A DNA stretch of 64,000 nucleotides, taken from NCBI RefSeq assembly GCF_012584515.1, contig NZ_CP051461.1:3405501-3469500 (forward strand), in the 5' to 3' direction. Positions within the stretch are counted from its first letter, which is position 1; the number at the start of each line of letters is the position of its first letter. Shown here piece by piece: positions 37,415 through 50,097 of the stretch. This DNA is from Polaromonas vacuolata (GTDB taxonomy: Bacteria; Pseudomonadota; Gammaproteobacteria; Burkholderiales; Burkholderiaceae_C). Under the pieces are notes generated by a model. The model worked only from the letters and a program-made list of their open reading frames with translations, was not told where the DNA came from and did not search any database. The position numbers and the translations under genes are program-made.

Positions 37415-38280
37415 CAAAACCAACGGCTAAGAAAGATCACCAGCCAGCAAACTCCAGCAGCCAAAATCCAAGGGTCGCGCACCAAGTCCCGCGCCACATC
37501 TTCACCACTGCCGCGGTGCACTTGATAGGTGTAGCGCAACATACCAAAAATCACCACCGGCACGGTATAGAGCAGGCGATCGCCATGGTGCAGCTGGGCC
37601 TGCGCACTGGCCGCAAAAATACCGTAAGTCGTGAGCGTCGCTGTCATGGTCACAGACATGAAAACGTCGAGCAGGGAAGACGGGTAATACGCCAGCACTG
37701 CCCGCTGACTGGCCTCGTCCTGAAAGCTCTCCGCCTTACGCTTAGAAAAGCCCAGAAACAGCGCCATAAACATTCCCGTTAGCAGCAACGAACTCGAAGG
37801 CGCAATGCCGACCGCCACCGTACCGGCCAACAGTCTGAGCATAAAACCAGAAGCGATGATGCAAACATCTAACACCGGCACCTGCTTGAGGCGCCATGAG
37901 TAGGCCATGTTAAGCAGCACATAAATACCCAGCAAGGACAGCAGCATCACGCTGCTAGCAGCCAGCAGCAGTCCTATGACTAGCAGCGCTGCAGCGAGCA
38001 GCAAAGCCGATGAGCCAGATACCGCACCACTCGCTAGCGGCCTATGCCGTTTTGTTGGGTGTAGTGCATCACCGGCGCGGTCGTGCCAGTCGTTCATGAT
38101 GTAGACCATGCTGGAAATCGCGCAAAAAGCGGCAAACGCCTGTAGCACATGAATAGCCATAGGTGCGTCCTGCCAAGACTGACTAAACACCAGACCGGCA
38201 AACACAAAGGCGTTTTTAAGCCACTGGTGTGGCCGCATCAAGCGTATCAAAGCGCGTGGATTAAAAGAAAAGTTTGGCAT
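37414..38280 (-). CDS. UbiA-family prenyltransferase (polyprenyl-phosphate phosphoribosyltransferase-like)
   Basis: A 288-residue protein from the ATG at 38280; a GTG at 38355 would add 25 residues outside the family. LMRPHQWLKNAFVFAGLVFS is the N-terminal hallmark of decaprenyl-phosphate 5-phosphoribosyltransferases rather than quinone UbiA. NDWHDRAGDALHPTKRHRPL is the Asp-rich NDxxDxxxD motif. About eight to nine helices. In actinobacteria the enzyme makes a polyprenyl-phosphoribose for arabinan; here, with HAD phosphatase, flippase and GT39 genes, a polyprenyl-phospho-pentose pathway is suggested. Confidence 0.78.
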   Translation of the reverse strand: MPNFSFNPRALIRLMRPHQWLKNAFVFAGLVFSQSWQDAPMAIHVLQAFAAFCAISSMVYIMNDWHDRAGDALHPTKRHRPLASGAVSGSSALLLAAALLVIGLLLAASSVMLLSLLGIYVLLNMAYSWRLKQVPVLDVCIIASGFMLRLLAGTVAVGIAPSSSLLLTGMFMALFLGFSKRKAESFQDEASQRAVLAYYPSSLLDVFMSVTMTATLTTYGIFAASAQAQLHHGDRLLYTVPVVIFGMLRYTYQVHRGSGEDVARDLVRDPWILAAGVCWLVIFLSRWF

Positions 38281-38592
38281 CAGGCAAAAGGCAATGGACA
38301 AAAATCGGTGCAACAGGCGAGGGACTCGAGCATAACTGAGGCGAATGAGCGTCACTCACGAGCATGAGTAATCAGGATTATGCAAACCGATTGCGGTCAA
38401 CGGCGAGACGCTTGGTCGGTCGCAATCGGTATAAAAAGTCGTCAAAGTGGCGCGCAAACCTTTGCGGCTTTTAGCAGCAAACACTGACTTTTTTTCAAAC
38501 CCTAAGCCTGCCATTTAGTGTCGTTTAAACACGCTTTTTTTCACCCCTTTGCATTACGACTTGACGCAGCGCGAGGCGCTCAGGCACGTCCT
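38281..38592. other. 312-bp gap between fliA and the lipid-sugar operon
   Basis: ACCGATTGCG (38386-38395) pairs with CGCAATCGGT (38421-38430) across a 25-nt loop and is followed by ATAAAAAG. It could slow transcription but has no T run on either strand typical of a strong terminator. No gene is seen. Confidence 0.4.
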
Positions 38593-39339
38593 CTAAGTGG
38601 GGTTGTGCTGCATGAGACTGGCGCGCAGACGGCCGATTGCCTGGCTATGCAGCTGGCAGACCCGTGACTGTGTGACTTCAAGCACCGCACCTATTTCTCT
38701 TAAATTAAGTTCCTCTTCATAGTACAAACTGAGCAGTAATTTCTCACGCTCAGGCATTTGTTCAATCGCCGCGATTAAGTGTTTGCGAAAACCTAGTGCC
38801 AGCAATTGGGTCAGCGGCTCCTGACGCAAACTTTGACTGATGTGTTGCCTATCCAGAAAGCTGTTTTCACCTGTTTCTTCGTCGCTGCGGTCGTAGTCTT
38901 CGTAGTACACCAACTGACAGCCGTGGATCTCAGAGAGTAGGTGCTGGTAAGCGTCCAGCGAGAGTTTGAGTTCAACCGCAATCTCGCCTTCGGTTGGCGC
39001 ACGGCCGAGTTTTTGCTGCTGCGCGTTAACCGCTGCGGCCACGCCGCGAGAAGACTGGCGCAGCCCACGTGAGACCCAGTCATTGGCGCGCAATTCATCC
39101 AACATAGCGCCGCGTATGCGCTGGCTGGCATAGGTTTCAAAGGTTGCGCCCTTGTCGTTTTGATAGCGCTCAGCCGCATCCAACAAGCCCATCATGCCGA
39201 CTTGAATTAAGTCATCGAGTTCCACATTGGCCGGCAGTTTAGCCAACAGTTGCAGCGCCAACCGGCGCACCAGTGGCGTGTGCAGACTGAGCAAATCGGT
39301 AGTGCCCGAACGATCCATTTTTCCTTGCGGGGTATACAT
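38593..39339 (-). CDS. fliA: RNA polymerase sigma factor FliA (sigma-28)
   Basis: A 248-residue sigma factor directing late flagellar and chemotaxis genes. Region 2: VELDDLIQVGMMGLLDAAERY and FETYASQRIRGAMLDELRANDWVSR, the FliA signature. Region 3: GRAPTEGEIAVEL. Region 4: LLLSLYYEEELNLREIGAVL followed by VTQSRVCQLHSQAIGRLR, the -35 recognition helix. It is the last gene of the leftward che/flh cluster, 36 nt after flhG. Confidence 0.96.
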   Translation of the reverse strand: MYTPQGKMDRSGTTDLLSLHTPLVRRLALQLLAKLPANVELDDLIQVGMMGLLDAAERYQNDKGATFETYASQRIRGAMLDELRANDWVSRGLRQSSRGVAAAVNAQQQKLGRAPTEGEIAVELKLSLDAYQHLLSEIHGCQLVYYEDYDRSDEETGENSFLDRQHISQSLRQEPLTQLLALGFRKHLIAAIEQMPEREKLLLSLYYEEELNLREIGAVLEVTQSRVCQLHSQAIGRLRASLMQHNPT

Positions 39340-39375
39340 CTGGCGTTGTCCTTGTGCGGTCTTGGCCTAGTGCGC

Positions 39376-40055
39376 TCAGGCCGCCAAAGGCTGGCGCGAA
39401 ACCGGCGCTGCAGACGACAAAGCGGGCAAAGTCGGCAAGGCAATTGCCGCCGACTGCAAGGCTTTGACCAGCAGCGCAGCAATGGCAAGAAAGTCCTGTG
39501 CCACCGTGGTATCGGGGTAAGCCTCAACCGCAGTCGTGTTTAGGCGCTCAGCCTGACTGACACGGCCATCATTGCTGACCACGCCAGCGAGCCCCACATC
39601 GAGTTGGAGATAGTGCTCACAGGTGTAAGCCAAGTTCAGCAAAATTCGAGTCGCCGCACCGCGCTCTCCCGCGCGGTTCACCATCACGAATAGTTTTTGC
39701 GCTGCACCGGTGTATTGCAGTTTTTTAATACGCGCATAAGCATTGGTAATTGATGCAGGATTGGGCTCTAACACCACTAACACACAGTCGGCGCTAGCGA
39801 TCAAGTCGGCCTGTGCTTGACGATTATCCAGACCGGCGTCGAGCAGCGTGAACCGGCCTTCGCCGCTAGCTTCAAAGCGGTAGGCGTGCTGATCGAGCAG
39901 CAACACACGCTGGCCGCATTGAGACAGTGCGGCGGCAAGATTGCGCGTGACGCTGCTCGCGCCAGCCGACGGTCCGCTGCCGAGCACGGCGATCAGTCGG
40001 TCTGGCGTTTTGGCCATCAGACGGCGCAGGCCGTCGGCCTGGTCTTGTAGCGCAC

Positions 40056-40059
<4 letters not shown>
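39376..40059 (-). CDS. flhG: FlhG/FleN-like MinD-family protein with degenerate ATP site
   Basis: A 227-residue protein; its GTG start overlaps the flhF stop (GTGA). Position and MinD-like order (LLLDQHAYRF, FVMVNRAG, YLQLDVGLAGVVSNDGRVSQAE) identify FlhG, the ATPase that limits flagellar number with FlhF. The Walker A region reads GSGPSAGASSVTRNLA, so both lysines of the usual GKGGxGKT motif are absent, and the protein is about 50 residues shorter than typical FlhG. It may act without ATP hydrolysis. DEAD-box-like or RNA functions are not suggested. Confidence 0.8.
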
Positions 40060-42691
<2,632 letters not shown>

Positions 42692-42695
<4 letters not shown>

Positions 42696-44782
42696 GCTCT
42701 CGCTCCAATTGTGGCGGTGACTTTAATACTGCGGGAGTCCGGTATCTCGCTATGCGAGAGCACCTTGAGTTGCGGCAGGCTGCGGCGTAGAAAACGCGAC
42801 AGCAAAATACGCAGCGACGACTGCACCACCAGCACTGGCGGTAAACCAAGCTGGCTTTGGCGTTCAATCGCGGCTTGTGTCTCACGCAACAAACTCTCGG
42901 CCAAGCCGGGCTCTAGGCCGCTGCTGTTACTGAGGGCTTGCAGCAGCATGCGGTCCAGCGAGGCGTCTAAGCCAATGATTTGCATCACCTCGTTGTCAGG
43001 GAAAATTTGCTGCACTATTGAACGGCCCAATGCCACGCGGATTAGCGAGGTCAGCTCAGTGGTGTCAGTTTGCGTGGGCGCATGTTCGACCAGCACGTCA
43101 AGAATCGTGCGCATATCGCGTATTGAGACGCCCTCTTCCAGCAAATTGGCCAGCACTTTTTGCAGCGTGGTGAGCGACAGTGTCTTGGGCACTAAATCCT
43201 GAATCAGCATAGGCGACTCTTTGCCTATACGGTCTAGCAATTGCTGCACTTCTTGGCGACCTAGCAGCTCGCCGGCGTGGGTGTGAATCAGATGATTCAA
43301 ATGCGTGGCGATCACGGTGCTGGCGTCGACCACGGTGTAGCCATAAATTTGCGCTTGCTCGCGCAGGCCGGCGTCAATCCAAATTGCCGGCAAGCCAAAA
43401 GCCGGATCGGTGGTAGCCGTGCCGGGCAAGGTAGAGCTGACCTGACCGGGGTTAATCGCCATCCACTGGCCGGGCGTGGCCTCACCATGACCTATTTGCA
43501 CGCCTTTGAGTTTGACCACATAGGCGTTGGGTTTGATCTCTAAGTTGTCCCGAATATGAACCACTGGCACCAAAAAGCCCACGTCTTGCGCAAACTTTTT
43601 ACGTATGCTTTTAATCCGGCCGAGCAACTCGCCGTTTTGAGATTTATCCACCAAAGAGATCAAGCGGTAACCGACCTCTAGGCCAAGCGGGTCGACCAGT
43701 GAGACATCGTCCCAACTGGCCTCTTGCGATTCGGTGAGCGGCGGTGGCGGTGGTGGCGTGGCCGCTTTAGTCTCAGCCGTTGCGTTGGCTTTGGCCATCA
43801 CGCGCATGCCTATCCAAACCAGACCGCCGGCGATGATTAAAAAGGCCACATTCGGCATACCGGGAATCAAACCCATCATGCCAATCACGCCAGCCGTGAG
43901 AAACAACACCTGCGGGTTGGCAAACAACTGGCCGGTGAGCTGGCCGCCTACGTCCTCATCGGTGCTCACGCGCGAGACGATCACGCCAGCTGCGGTAGAG
44001 ACCACCAACGCCGGTATTTGCGCAACCAAACCGTCGCCAATCGCCAGCAGCGTGTAAGTCGTACCGGCATCAGTAAAACTCAAATCATGCTGGGCCATGC
44101 CGACAATTAAGCCGCCAATAATGTTGATCACCAGAATCAAAAGTCCAGCGACTGCATCACCGCGCACGAACTTGCTCGCGCCGTCCATAGAGCCGTAAAA
44201 GGCCGCTTCTTGAGCCACTTCGGCGCGGCGACTGCGCGCCTCGTCTTCGGCGATCAGACCGGCATTCAGGTCAGCATCAATCGCCATCTGCTTACCCGGC
44301 ATTGCATCGAGCGTAAAGCGTGCGCCAACTTCGGCGATACGGCCTGCACCTTTGGTGATGACCATGAAGTTAATCACCACCAAAATAATAAACACCATCA
44401 CACCAACGGCGAAATTGCCGCCGACCAAAAAGTGGCCAAAGGCTTCGATCACCTTGCCGGCCGCATCCGGGCCGGTGTGACCTTCCATCAACACCACCCG
44501 GGTAGAGGCGACGTTGAGCGACAAACGCAGCAGTGTGGTGAACAGCAGCACGGCCGGAAAAGCCGCAAAGTCCAGCGCCTTCTTGGTGTACATGCTCACC
44601 AACAAAACCATGATGGACAAAGCTATGTTGAAGGTAAATAACAGATCGAGCAAAAACGGCGGCAGCGGCAGCACCATCATGCTCAAAATCAACACAATCA
44701 GTATCGGGCCAACCAAGCCCTTGCTACTGGGGCCGGCGAAGATCTCGCGCGGCATGCTCATTAACTTGTTTAAGGTGCTCAT
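42692..44782 (-). CDS. flhA: Flagellar export component FlhA
   Basis: A 696-residue inner-membrane protein of the flagellar type III export gate. Eight helices occupy the first ~330 residues; the FHIPEP-region equivalent is DAMPGKQMAIDADLNAGLI and EVAQEAAFYGSMDGASKFVRGDAVAG. The cytoplasmic domain contains the substrate/chaperone docking site. Length and motifs are normal. It overlaps flhB by 4 nt upstream and flhF downstream, so the flhB-A-F-G set is translationally coupled. Confidence 0.97.
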
Positions 44783-45924
44783 GCGGGTGTGGCCTGTGGA
44801 TCCATGTCAAGCGGCACCGGCAAGTCTTTAGGCGTAGTGGGCAAAGTGCCGCCATCACTGGCCACACGGGCAATTTGGTAGGCCCAAGCCAGCACTTCGG
44901 CGACAGCCGCATACAGTGGCACGGGTATTTCATGGCCCAACAATGTGTGCTTGTATAGCGCTCGAGTTAGCGGCGGTGCTTCTAGGACGGGGATGTTGTG
45001 TTCCCTAGCAATATCGCGAATACGCAAGGCCACCAAGTCCATGCCCTTGGCGATCACACGCGGTGCGCGCATATCGGTGTCATGGTATTTCAAGGCCACT
45101 GCAAAGTGGCTGGGGTTGGTGACGATGATGTCGGCTTTGGGCACATCAGACATCATTCGGCGCTTGGCCATTTGCTGCTGTTGGCGGCGAATCTGGGCTT
45201 TGACTTGTGGATCACCATCACTTTCCTTTTGCTCTTTGCGCAAGTCCTCCAGCGACATGCGCAGCTTGTGGGCATGGCTCCAGAGCTGGTAGGGCACGTC
45301 GATAAGAACGACGATTAACAGCGATCCAATAATCAGCAACGAGGTCTTAGCCACCAACGCCAAGGTATGCGGCAGTGCGGTTTCTAGCTGCTCATGGCCT
45401 AGGCCCAAAATAGCGTCTGAATTACTACTGATAACCCAATAAGAGATGTAGCCCACTAGTAAAGATTTGATGATGGTTTTGACCAGTTCGGCCAATGTCT
45501 CTACCGAGAAAATACGGCCAATCCCAGTGATTGGATTGAGTTTGGATAACTTAGGCGCTAATGAATCGAAAGAAAACAACCAACCGCCCAGCAACATGGG
45601 CGCAAAAAAAGCCGCCAACATCATCATTCCAAGTATCGGCAACACGGCCATGAAGCCGTGAATCACAACTGCTTGGGCTTGCACCAACATGTGTTCGACA
45701 TCAAAAGCTGAGGCCCGCTCGAATTGCAAACCGTTGCGTAGCGCGCTGTTGAAGTGCTCGCTCATATTTGGACCCAGAGCCCACAGACCGCTCAAACCAG
45801 TCAGCAACATCACGAAAGTAACCAGTTCACGCGAACGCGCTATCTGGCCTTCTTCACGGGCTTTTTCTAGGCGTCTGGGCGAAGCCGGTTCGGTTTTCTC
45901 GAGATCACTGTCTTCCGCCATCAT
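44779..45924 (-). CDS. flhB: Flagellar export switch protein FlhB
   Basis: A 381-residue membrane protein controlling the switch from rod/hook to filament export. N-terminal ERTEPASPRRLEKAREEGQI-like start (EKTEPASPRRLEKAREEGQ), four helices to ~215, then the autocleavage site in VTNPSHFAVALKY (NPTH family, here NPSH). The C-terminal extension is Pro-rich. NPSH in place of NPTH is a conservative change that still allows Asn-Pro cleavage. First of the flh genes, 107 nt after cheZ. Confidence 0.96.
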   Translation of the reverse strand: MMAEDSDLEKTEPASPRRLEKAREEGQIARSRELVTFVMLLTGLSGLWALGPNMSEHFNSALRNGLQFERASAFDVEHMLVQAQAVVIHGFMAVLPILGMMMLAAFFAPMLLGGWLFSFDSLAPKLSKLNPITGIGRIFSVETLAELVKTIIKSLLVGYISYWVISSNSDAILGLGHEQLETALPHTLALVAKTSLLIIGSLLIVVLIDVPYQLWSHAHKLRMSLEDLRKEQKESDGDPQVKAQIRRQQQQMAKRRMMSDVPKADIIVTNPSHFAVALKYHDTDMRAPRVIAKGMDLVALRIRDIAREHNIPVLEAPPLTRALYKHTLLGHEIPVPLYAAVAEVLAWAYQIARVASDGGTLPTTPKDLPVPLDMDPQATPA

Positions 45925-46031
45925 TGCTCCGGGATGCTGGGCGACACGGCGCCAAGCAGCAGTGATTATTAGGGCGCAGTAGCAGAACCGATCAGCAGAA
46001 CAACCGGGCTATGGCCATGCTATTTAAGCAA

Positions 46032-46688
46032 TCAAGTTTGCGGTCTGCTCAAACTCTCGAGTAAAGCGTCGACCTCAGCTTGATCATCTACGGCATCAGA
46101 ACTTCCGCCCATGATTTGTGGGCCGTTTAGCAGTTTGCTTTTATGGCTCGCTGCAGCGAGATTTTTAGCCGGTACGTTATCGAGCAGCAACTGCACCAAC
46201 TCAGCTTCCAAGTCATGGATCACGTCCAACATTTTCTTGATCACTTGACCGGTCAGATCCTGAAAGTCCTGCGCCATCATGATTTCCATCAGCTGCGCGG
46301 TGGTGGCGCTGACTTGCGTCGGTACATCGGCAAGGTAGCTGCGCGTGTCTAATACCAACTCACGGGCTTGGTCCAACTCAACCGGATTGGCAAACCACAC
46401 ATCCCAGCGCTTAGTCAGTGCGCCTGCACTTTTGGATAATTTGAACTGAATCGGCTGGGCTGCATCGACCGAGTTGAGTACGCGCTCAGCGGCTTGCTCA
46501 GTCATCTGCGCGACGTAATTGAGACGGTCGCGCGCATTCGGAATCGCCTCTGCTGCGAGGGCTACGCCTTTGTTCAGACCCAGATCACGCAAGCCATCGC
46601 TCATATGCTGAGTTAATAAAGCGATGCGGGTGATAAGTTGCTCGGCGGTGTCTCCCGTTGGCGCAAGCGAAGGCGTTGAGCTACTCAT
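46032..46688 (-). CDS. cheZ: Chemotaxis phosphatase CheZ
   Basis: A 218-residue protein from the ATG at 46688 (AAGGTG upstream, 1 nt after the cheY stop); a GTG at 46697 is possible. It dephosphorylates CheY-P. Long helices (TEQAAERVLNSVDAAQP) and the catalytic helix IMMAQDFQDLTGQVIKKML, with the conserved D-x-x-x-Q of CheZ (Asp-Phe-Gln-Asp-Leu-Thr-Gly-Gln), are visible. The end ALLESL is the CheY-binding helix type. It sits directly behind cheY. Confidence 0.93.
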   Translation of the reverse strand: MSSSTPSLAPTGDTAEQLITRIALLTQHMSDGLRDLGLNKGVALAAEAIPNARDRLNYVAQMTEQAAERVLNSVDAAQPIQFKLSKSAGALTKRWDVWFANPVELDQARELVLDTRSYLADVPTQVSATTAQLMEIMMAQDFQDLTGQVIKKMLDVIHDLEAELVQLLLDNVPAKNLAAASHKSKLLNGPQIMGGSSDAVDDQAEVDALLESLSRPQT

Positions 46689-46689
46689 G

Positions 46690-47085
46690 TCAAGCACCTT
46701 CTTTCTCGAGTTTTTCGAAAATTTTATTTAACTTTTCTTCCAAGACTATGGCTGTGAAGGGCTTGACGATATAACCGTTGGCGCCGGCTTGGGCGGCAGC
46801 GATGATATTTTCTTTTTTCGCCTCGGCCGTCACCATCAGCACTGGCAGCTTGGCCATCGCGGGATCGGCACGAATGGCTTTTAGCATGGCCAAGCCATCC
46901 ATATTAGGCATATTCCAGTCGGACAGAACAAAGCCGTAGTTGCCACTTTTAAGTTTCTCCAGTCCGACCGCACCGTCTTCGGCTTCATCGACGTTAACGA
47001 ACTCCAGCTCTTTGAGCAGGTTACGTATGATGCGCCGCATGGTCGGGAAATCGTCGACCACAAGAATTCTTATATTTTTATCCAC
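46690..47085 (-). CDS. cheY: Chemotaxis response regulator CheY
   Basis: A 131-residue single receiver domain, GTG start. Acidic pair DD at 11-12, phospho-acceptor Asp56 in [13 protein letters not shown], Thr in [13 protein letters not shown], and Lys in YIVKPF are all conserved as in enteric CheY. Phosphorylated CheY binds FliM and changes motor rotation. A 111-bp gap from cheB suggests a separate promoter or processing site. Confidence 0.96.
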   Translation of the reverse strand: MDKNIRILVVDDFPTMRRIIRNLLKELEFVNVDEAEDGAVGLEKLKSGNYGFVLSDWNMPNMDGLAMLKAIRADPAMAKLPVLMVTAEAKKENIIAAAQAGANGYIVKPFTAIVLEEKLNKIFEKLEKEGA

Positions 47086-47196
47086 GCTGACTACTCCAGA
47101 AATTTAAGTACTTTATTTAATTTATTCAGGCTTTGGCTGGCCACTCTTGTGACGCCGAGTGGCGCTGCCTTGCTATGTATTACTGCGCACTCAGCA

Positions 47197-48273
47197 CTAG
47201 ACCCGATTGGCACGCTGCCCAAAAGAGCGCAGGTGATTCAACAGCAAATCGCTAATTTTGTCGACTGGCGCGACATCCACAGTAGCGCCCAACAATATCG
47301 CTTCTCGGGGCATGCCAAAAACCACTGAGCTGGCCTCATCTTGCGCCAGCGTATAGGCGCCAGCTTGACGCATACGCAGCAAGCCCTCAGCGCCATCTCT
47401 GCCCATGCCAGTCAAAATCACGCCAATAGCATTTGGACCCGCGTGTTTGGCGGCCGAGTCAAACAACACATCGACCGAAGGACGGTGCCGGTTCACCGGC
47501 GGGGCTTGGTCGACTTGGGCGATGTAGTTAGCGCCACTGCGGGCGAGCGAGATGTGAAAACCGCCTGGTGCTATATACGCATGACCGGACAAAATGCGCT
47601 CACCGTGCACCGCCTCAGACACACCAATACGGCACAAACCATTGAGTCGTTCAGCAAACGAGCGGGTAAAACCCGCCGGCATGTGCTGTGCAATCAAAAT
47701 GCCGGGACTGTCTGGCGGCAGCGGTTGCAACACCTGGCGAATGGCCTCAGTGCCACCGGTAGAAGCACCAATAATAATCAGCTTTTCGGTGCTCATTAAA
47801 GGGCTGCCCAACATGGCTGCCTCGACAGGCGGCGCACCTAGAGTGATACGTTTGGTCGGCAACATTTTTGCATTTGCGGCGATACGAATCTTGCCCGCGA
47901 TAAGGTCGGTGTAAGACAGCAAACCATCACGAATACCGAGCCGCGGCTTGGTCACAAAATCAATCGCACCAAGTTCCAAAGCACGCAGCGCAGACTCAGA
48001 GCCACGCTCGGTCAGCGACGACACCATCACCACAGGCATAGGTCTTAGGCGCATGAGTTTTTCTAAAAACTCAAGACCGTCCATACGCGGCATTTCAACA
48101 TCTAACGTCATCACGTCCGGGTTGTGCAATTTGACTAAATCGCGCGCTATCAGCGGATCGGAGGCAGTTGCCACCACCACCATATCCGGCTGGCTGTTAA
48201 TGATTTCAGTCATCAAGCTACGGATTAGCGCAGAGTCATCCACACACAACACGGTTATTTTTTTAACAGTCAT
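47197..48273 (-). CDS. cheB: Protein-glutamate methylesterase CheB
   Basis: A 358-residue enzyme from the ATG at 48273, which overlaps the cheD stop as ATGA; a GTG nine bases upstream is an alternative. Receiver domain with Asp58 ([17 protein letters not shown]), a linker, then the methylesterase domain: [10 protein letters not shown] with catalytic Ser, [10 protein letters not shown] with His, and [12 protein letters not shown] with Asp. It removes methyl groups from (or deamidates) chemoreceptors for adaptation. Confidence 0.96.
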   Translation of the reverse strand: MTVKKITVLCVDDSALIRSLMTEIINSQPDMVVVATASDPLIARDLVKLHNPDVMTLDVEMPRMDGLEFLEKLMRLRPMPVVMVSSLTERGSESALRALELGAIDFVTKPRLGIRDGLLSYTDLIAGKIRIAANAKMLPTKRITLGAPPVEAAMLGSPLMSTEKLIIIGASTGGTEAIRQVLQPLPPDSPGILIAQHMPAGFTRSFAERLNGLCRIGVSEAVHGERILSGHAYIAPGGFHISLARSGANYIAQVDQAPPVNRHRPSVDVLFDSAAKHAGPNAIGVILTGMGRDGAEGLLRMRQAGAYTLAQDEASSVVFGMPREAILLGATVDVAPVDKISDLLLNHLRSFGQRANRV

Positions 48274-48929
48274 AGTGCCCACGCATTTTTATTCGCTAAC
48301 TTCCGGGCTTTATCAACATCGAACAAATCAGGTTTAACCGCAATTTTAGGCTTGGCTAAAGAGCTGGCCATTGAGCGTTCGGCGCGCTCAACCAATACAA
48401 CATCCTCGCGCTGCTGAAGTTTTCGCATCGTGACTCGGCCTGTCAATGGAAAGTAATTAATTCGCCGCGGTAAATTTCCGCGCAAGTCTTGGGCGGCGAT
48501 GTGCACTTGCTCCAGTTGCAGATAGCGCAGTACAAAGTCTGCGTTGCGCTCGCCAATATTGAGCATGGTCATATTCGCCAGTACTGCGCCACCACCAAAA
48601 ACTTTGGCTTCTAGTCGCTCACGCCGGGCACCGACTTTGAGCAATTCATTAATCAAAATCTCCATTGCAAAAGCGCCATAACGCATGGCAGCGACCGGAC
48701 TTTTTGAGCCAGGATCCGAGTCTTGGGGCAGCATAAAGTGATTCATGCCGCCCACGCCAGCTTTGCTATCGCGTATGCAGGCCGACACGCAGGAACCCAG
48801 CACGGTGGTCAGCACCATGTCTTTTCCAGTCACAAAATACTCGCCGGGTAGCAGCTTGACAGCCGGCGTGTCGAACTCGCGGTCGTGGTAGTGATGCGTC
48901 GCCAGCGTCTCGATATGGGAGTCGCTCAT
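48270..48929 (-). CDS. cheD: Chemoreceptor glutamine deamidase CheD
   Basis: A 219-residue enzyme. [13 protein letters not shown] carries the catalytic Cys, GGMNHFMLP the His, and [11 protein letters not shown] the Thr/Ala region of the CheD fold. It deamidates Gln residues of methyl-accepting proteins and in many bacteria also modulates CheC/CheB. The gene overlaps cheR upstream and cheB downstream by 4 nt each. Confidence 0.95.
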   Translation of the reverse strand: MSDSHIETLATHHYHDREFDTPAVKLLPGEYFVTGKDMVLTTVLGSCVSACIRDSKAGVGGMNHFMLPQDSDPGSKSPVAAMRYGAFAMEILINELLKVGARRERLEAKVFGGGAVLANMTMLNIGERNADFVLRYLQLEQVHIAAQDLRGNLPRRINYFPLTGRVTMRKLQQREDVVLVERAERSMASSLAKPKIAVKPDLFDVDKARKLANKNAWAL

Positions 48930-49807
48930 AGCGCCGGCCTTGCCGGCAACTTTGGCATAGCCGAGTTAAGCGCATAAACGGTCTGACCGCGCAGCTTAAA
49001 GGTCTGGTTGGCGAAACTAAAGTTTTCTGAGTGGCCGGCAAACAGCAGCGCGTGCGGTTTCATCAAGGGCGCAAAACGTTGGAGTATTTTGGCCTGCGTC
49101 GGCTTGTCAAAATAAATCATCACGTTGCGACAAAAAATCGCATCGACAGGACTCTTGATAGCCCATTGCGGATCTAGCAAATTAAGCGCCTCAAAACTCA
49201 CCATAGCGGCGACCTCGGGACGGATTTGGGCCTTGCCGGCATTAGCGCCCGTGCCTTTGAGGAAGAACCGCTTGAGCCGCTCGGGCGAGAGTTTACTCAC
49301 TTGCTCCATCGTGAAAATTCCGGTCTGGGCTTTGGCCAGCACTTGGGTGTCAATATCGGTAGCCAACACGCGTATGCCGTTGGCGCGGTTGCCCAGCGCT
49401 TCAATCAGCGTCATCGCGATAGAGAAAGGCTCTTCGCCGGTGGAGGCGGCCGAGCACCATACGGTCATAGGCAGGGCACAGGTTTTCGCATGCTCGGCGA
49501 GCACCGGAAAATGGTGTGCTTCGCGGAAAAAAGCCGTCAAATTGGTGGTCAGGGCGTTGGTAAACATCTCCCACTCGGCGCCGTTGGCGGAACTGTCCAA
49601 AATATTTAAATATTTGGAAAAATCACGCAAGCCCAATTCCCGCAGTCGGCGCGAAAGACGGCTGTAAACCATTTGGCGCTTCTGCGTACTTAGCGCGATG
49701 CCCGCGCGCTGATAAATCATTTTGCGGACACGTGAAAAATCATCCTCAGTCAGGATGAAGTCGGGCTCGGTAAGCGGTGCGATTACGGTGTTTCGGTTGG
49801 AGGTCAT
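48926..49807 (-). CDS. cheR: Chemotaxis methyltransferase CheR
   Basis: A 293-residue enzyme from the ATG at 49807; GTG at 49837 would add ten residues. N-terminal helical CheR domain ([16 protein letters not shown]) and the S-adenosylmethionine-binding domain ([19 protein letters not shown], then [19 protein letters not shown], then [22 protein letters not shown]) are complete. It methylates chemoreceptor glutamates. It begins the cheR-D-B-Y-Z-flhB-A-F-G-fliA run; no cheA, cheW or receptor gene is in the window. Confidence 0.95.
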   Translation of the reverse strand: MTSNRNTVIAPLTEPDFILTEDDFSRVRKMIYQRAGIALSTQKRQMVYSRLSRRLRELGLRDFSKYLNILDSSANGAEWEMFTNALTTNLTAFFREAHHFPVLAEHAKTCALPMTVWCSAASTGEEPFSIAMTLIEALGNRANGIRVLATDIDTQVLAKAQTGIFTMEQVSKLSPERLKRFFLKGTGANAGKAQIRPEVAAMVSFEALNLLDPQWAIKSPVDAIFCRNVMIYFDKPTQAKILQRFAPLMKPHALLFAGHSENFSFANQTFKLRGQTVYALNSAMPKLPARPAL

Positions 49808-50097
49808 AGTTTTCAGGTCATCGAGCGCGAACGTCACACCGACTCAGTCACACAAATCGACTACTGAATGATTTAAGCATATTTACCAAAATGTCATTCG
49901 CCGATAAGCAGCCGAAATCGATGCTTGTTTCAGCCATTAAGCAGATTCCGCCAATTGAGGTTGCCGCGTTGCAGACAGCAAAGTGTGGGGACGTAAGCTT
50001 TGAAAACTTAGTACGCGATGGGCCGCTATCGCCGCGCATCCTAAGTCCCGGTCCAGCTACGATTTGCGACAGAGTTGGTTTGTAGAGGTCGCATCGG

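Noticed and set aside
49900..49907. GCCGATAA, a perfect sigma-28 -10 element, near the start of the che genes.
   Set aside because: It points right, toward the 3' end of an oppositely oriented gene, and no good TAAA -35 stands 11 nt upstream. A small frame at 49891-50085 has no other coding support.
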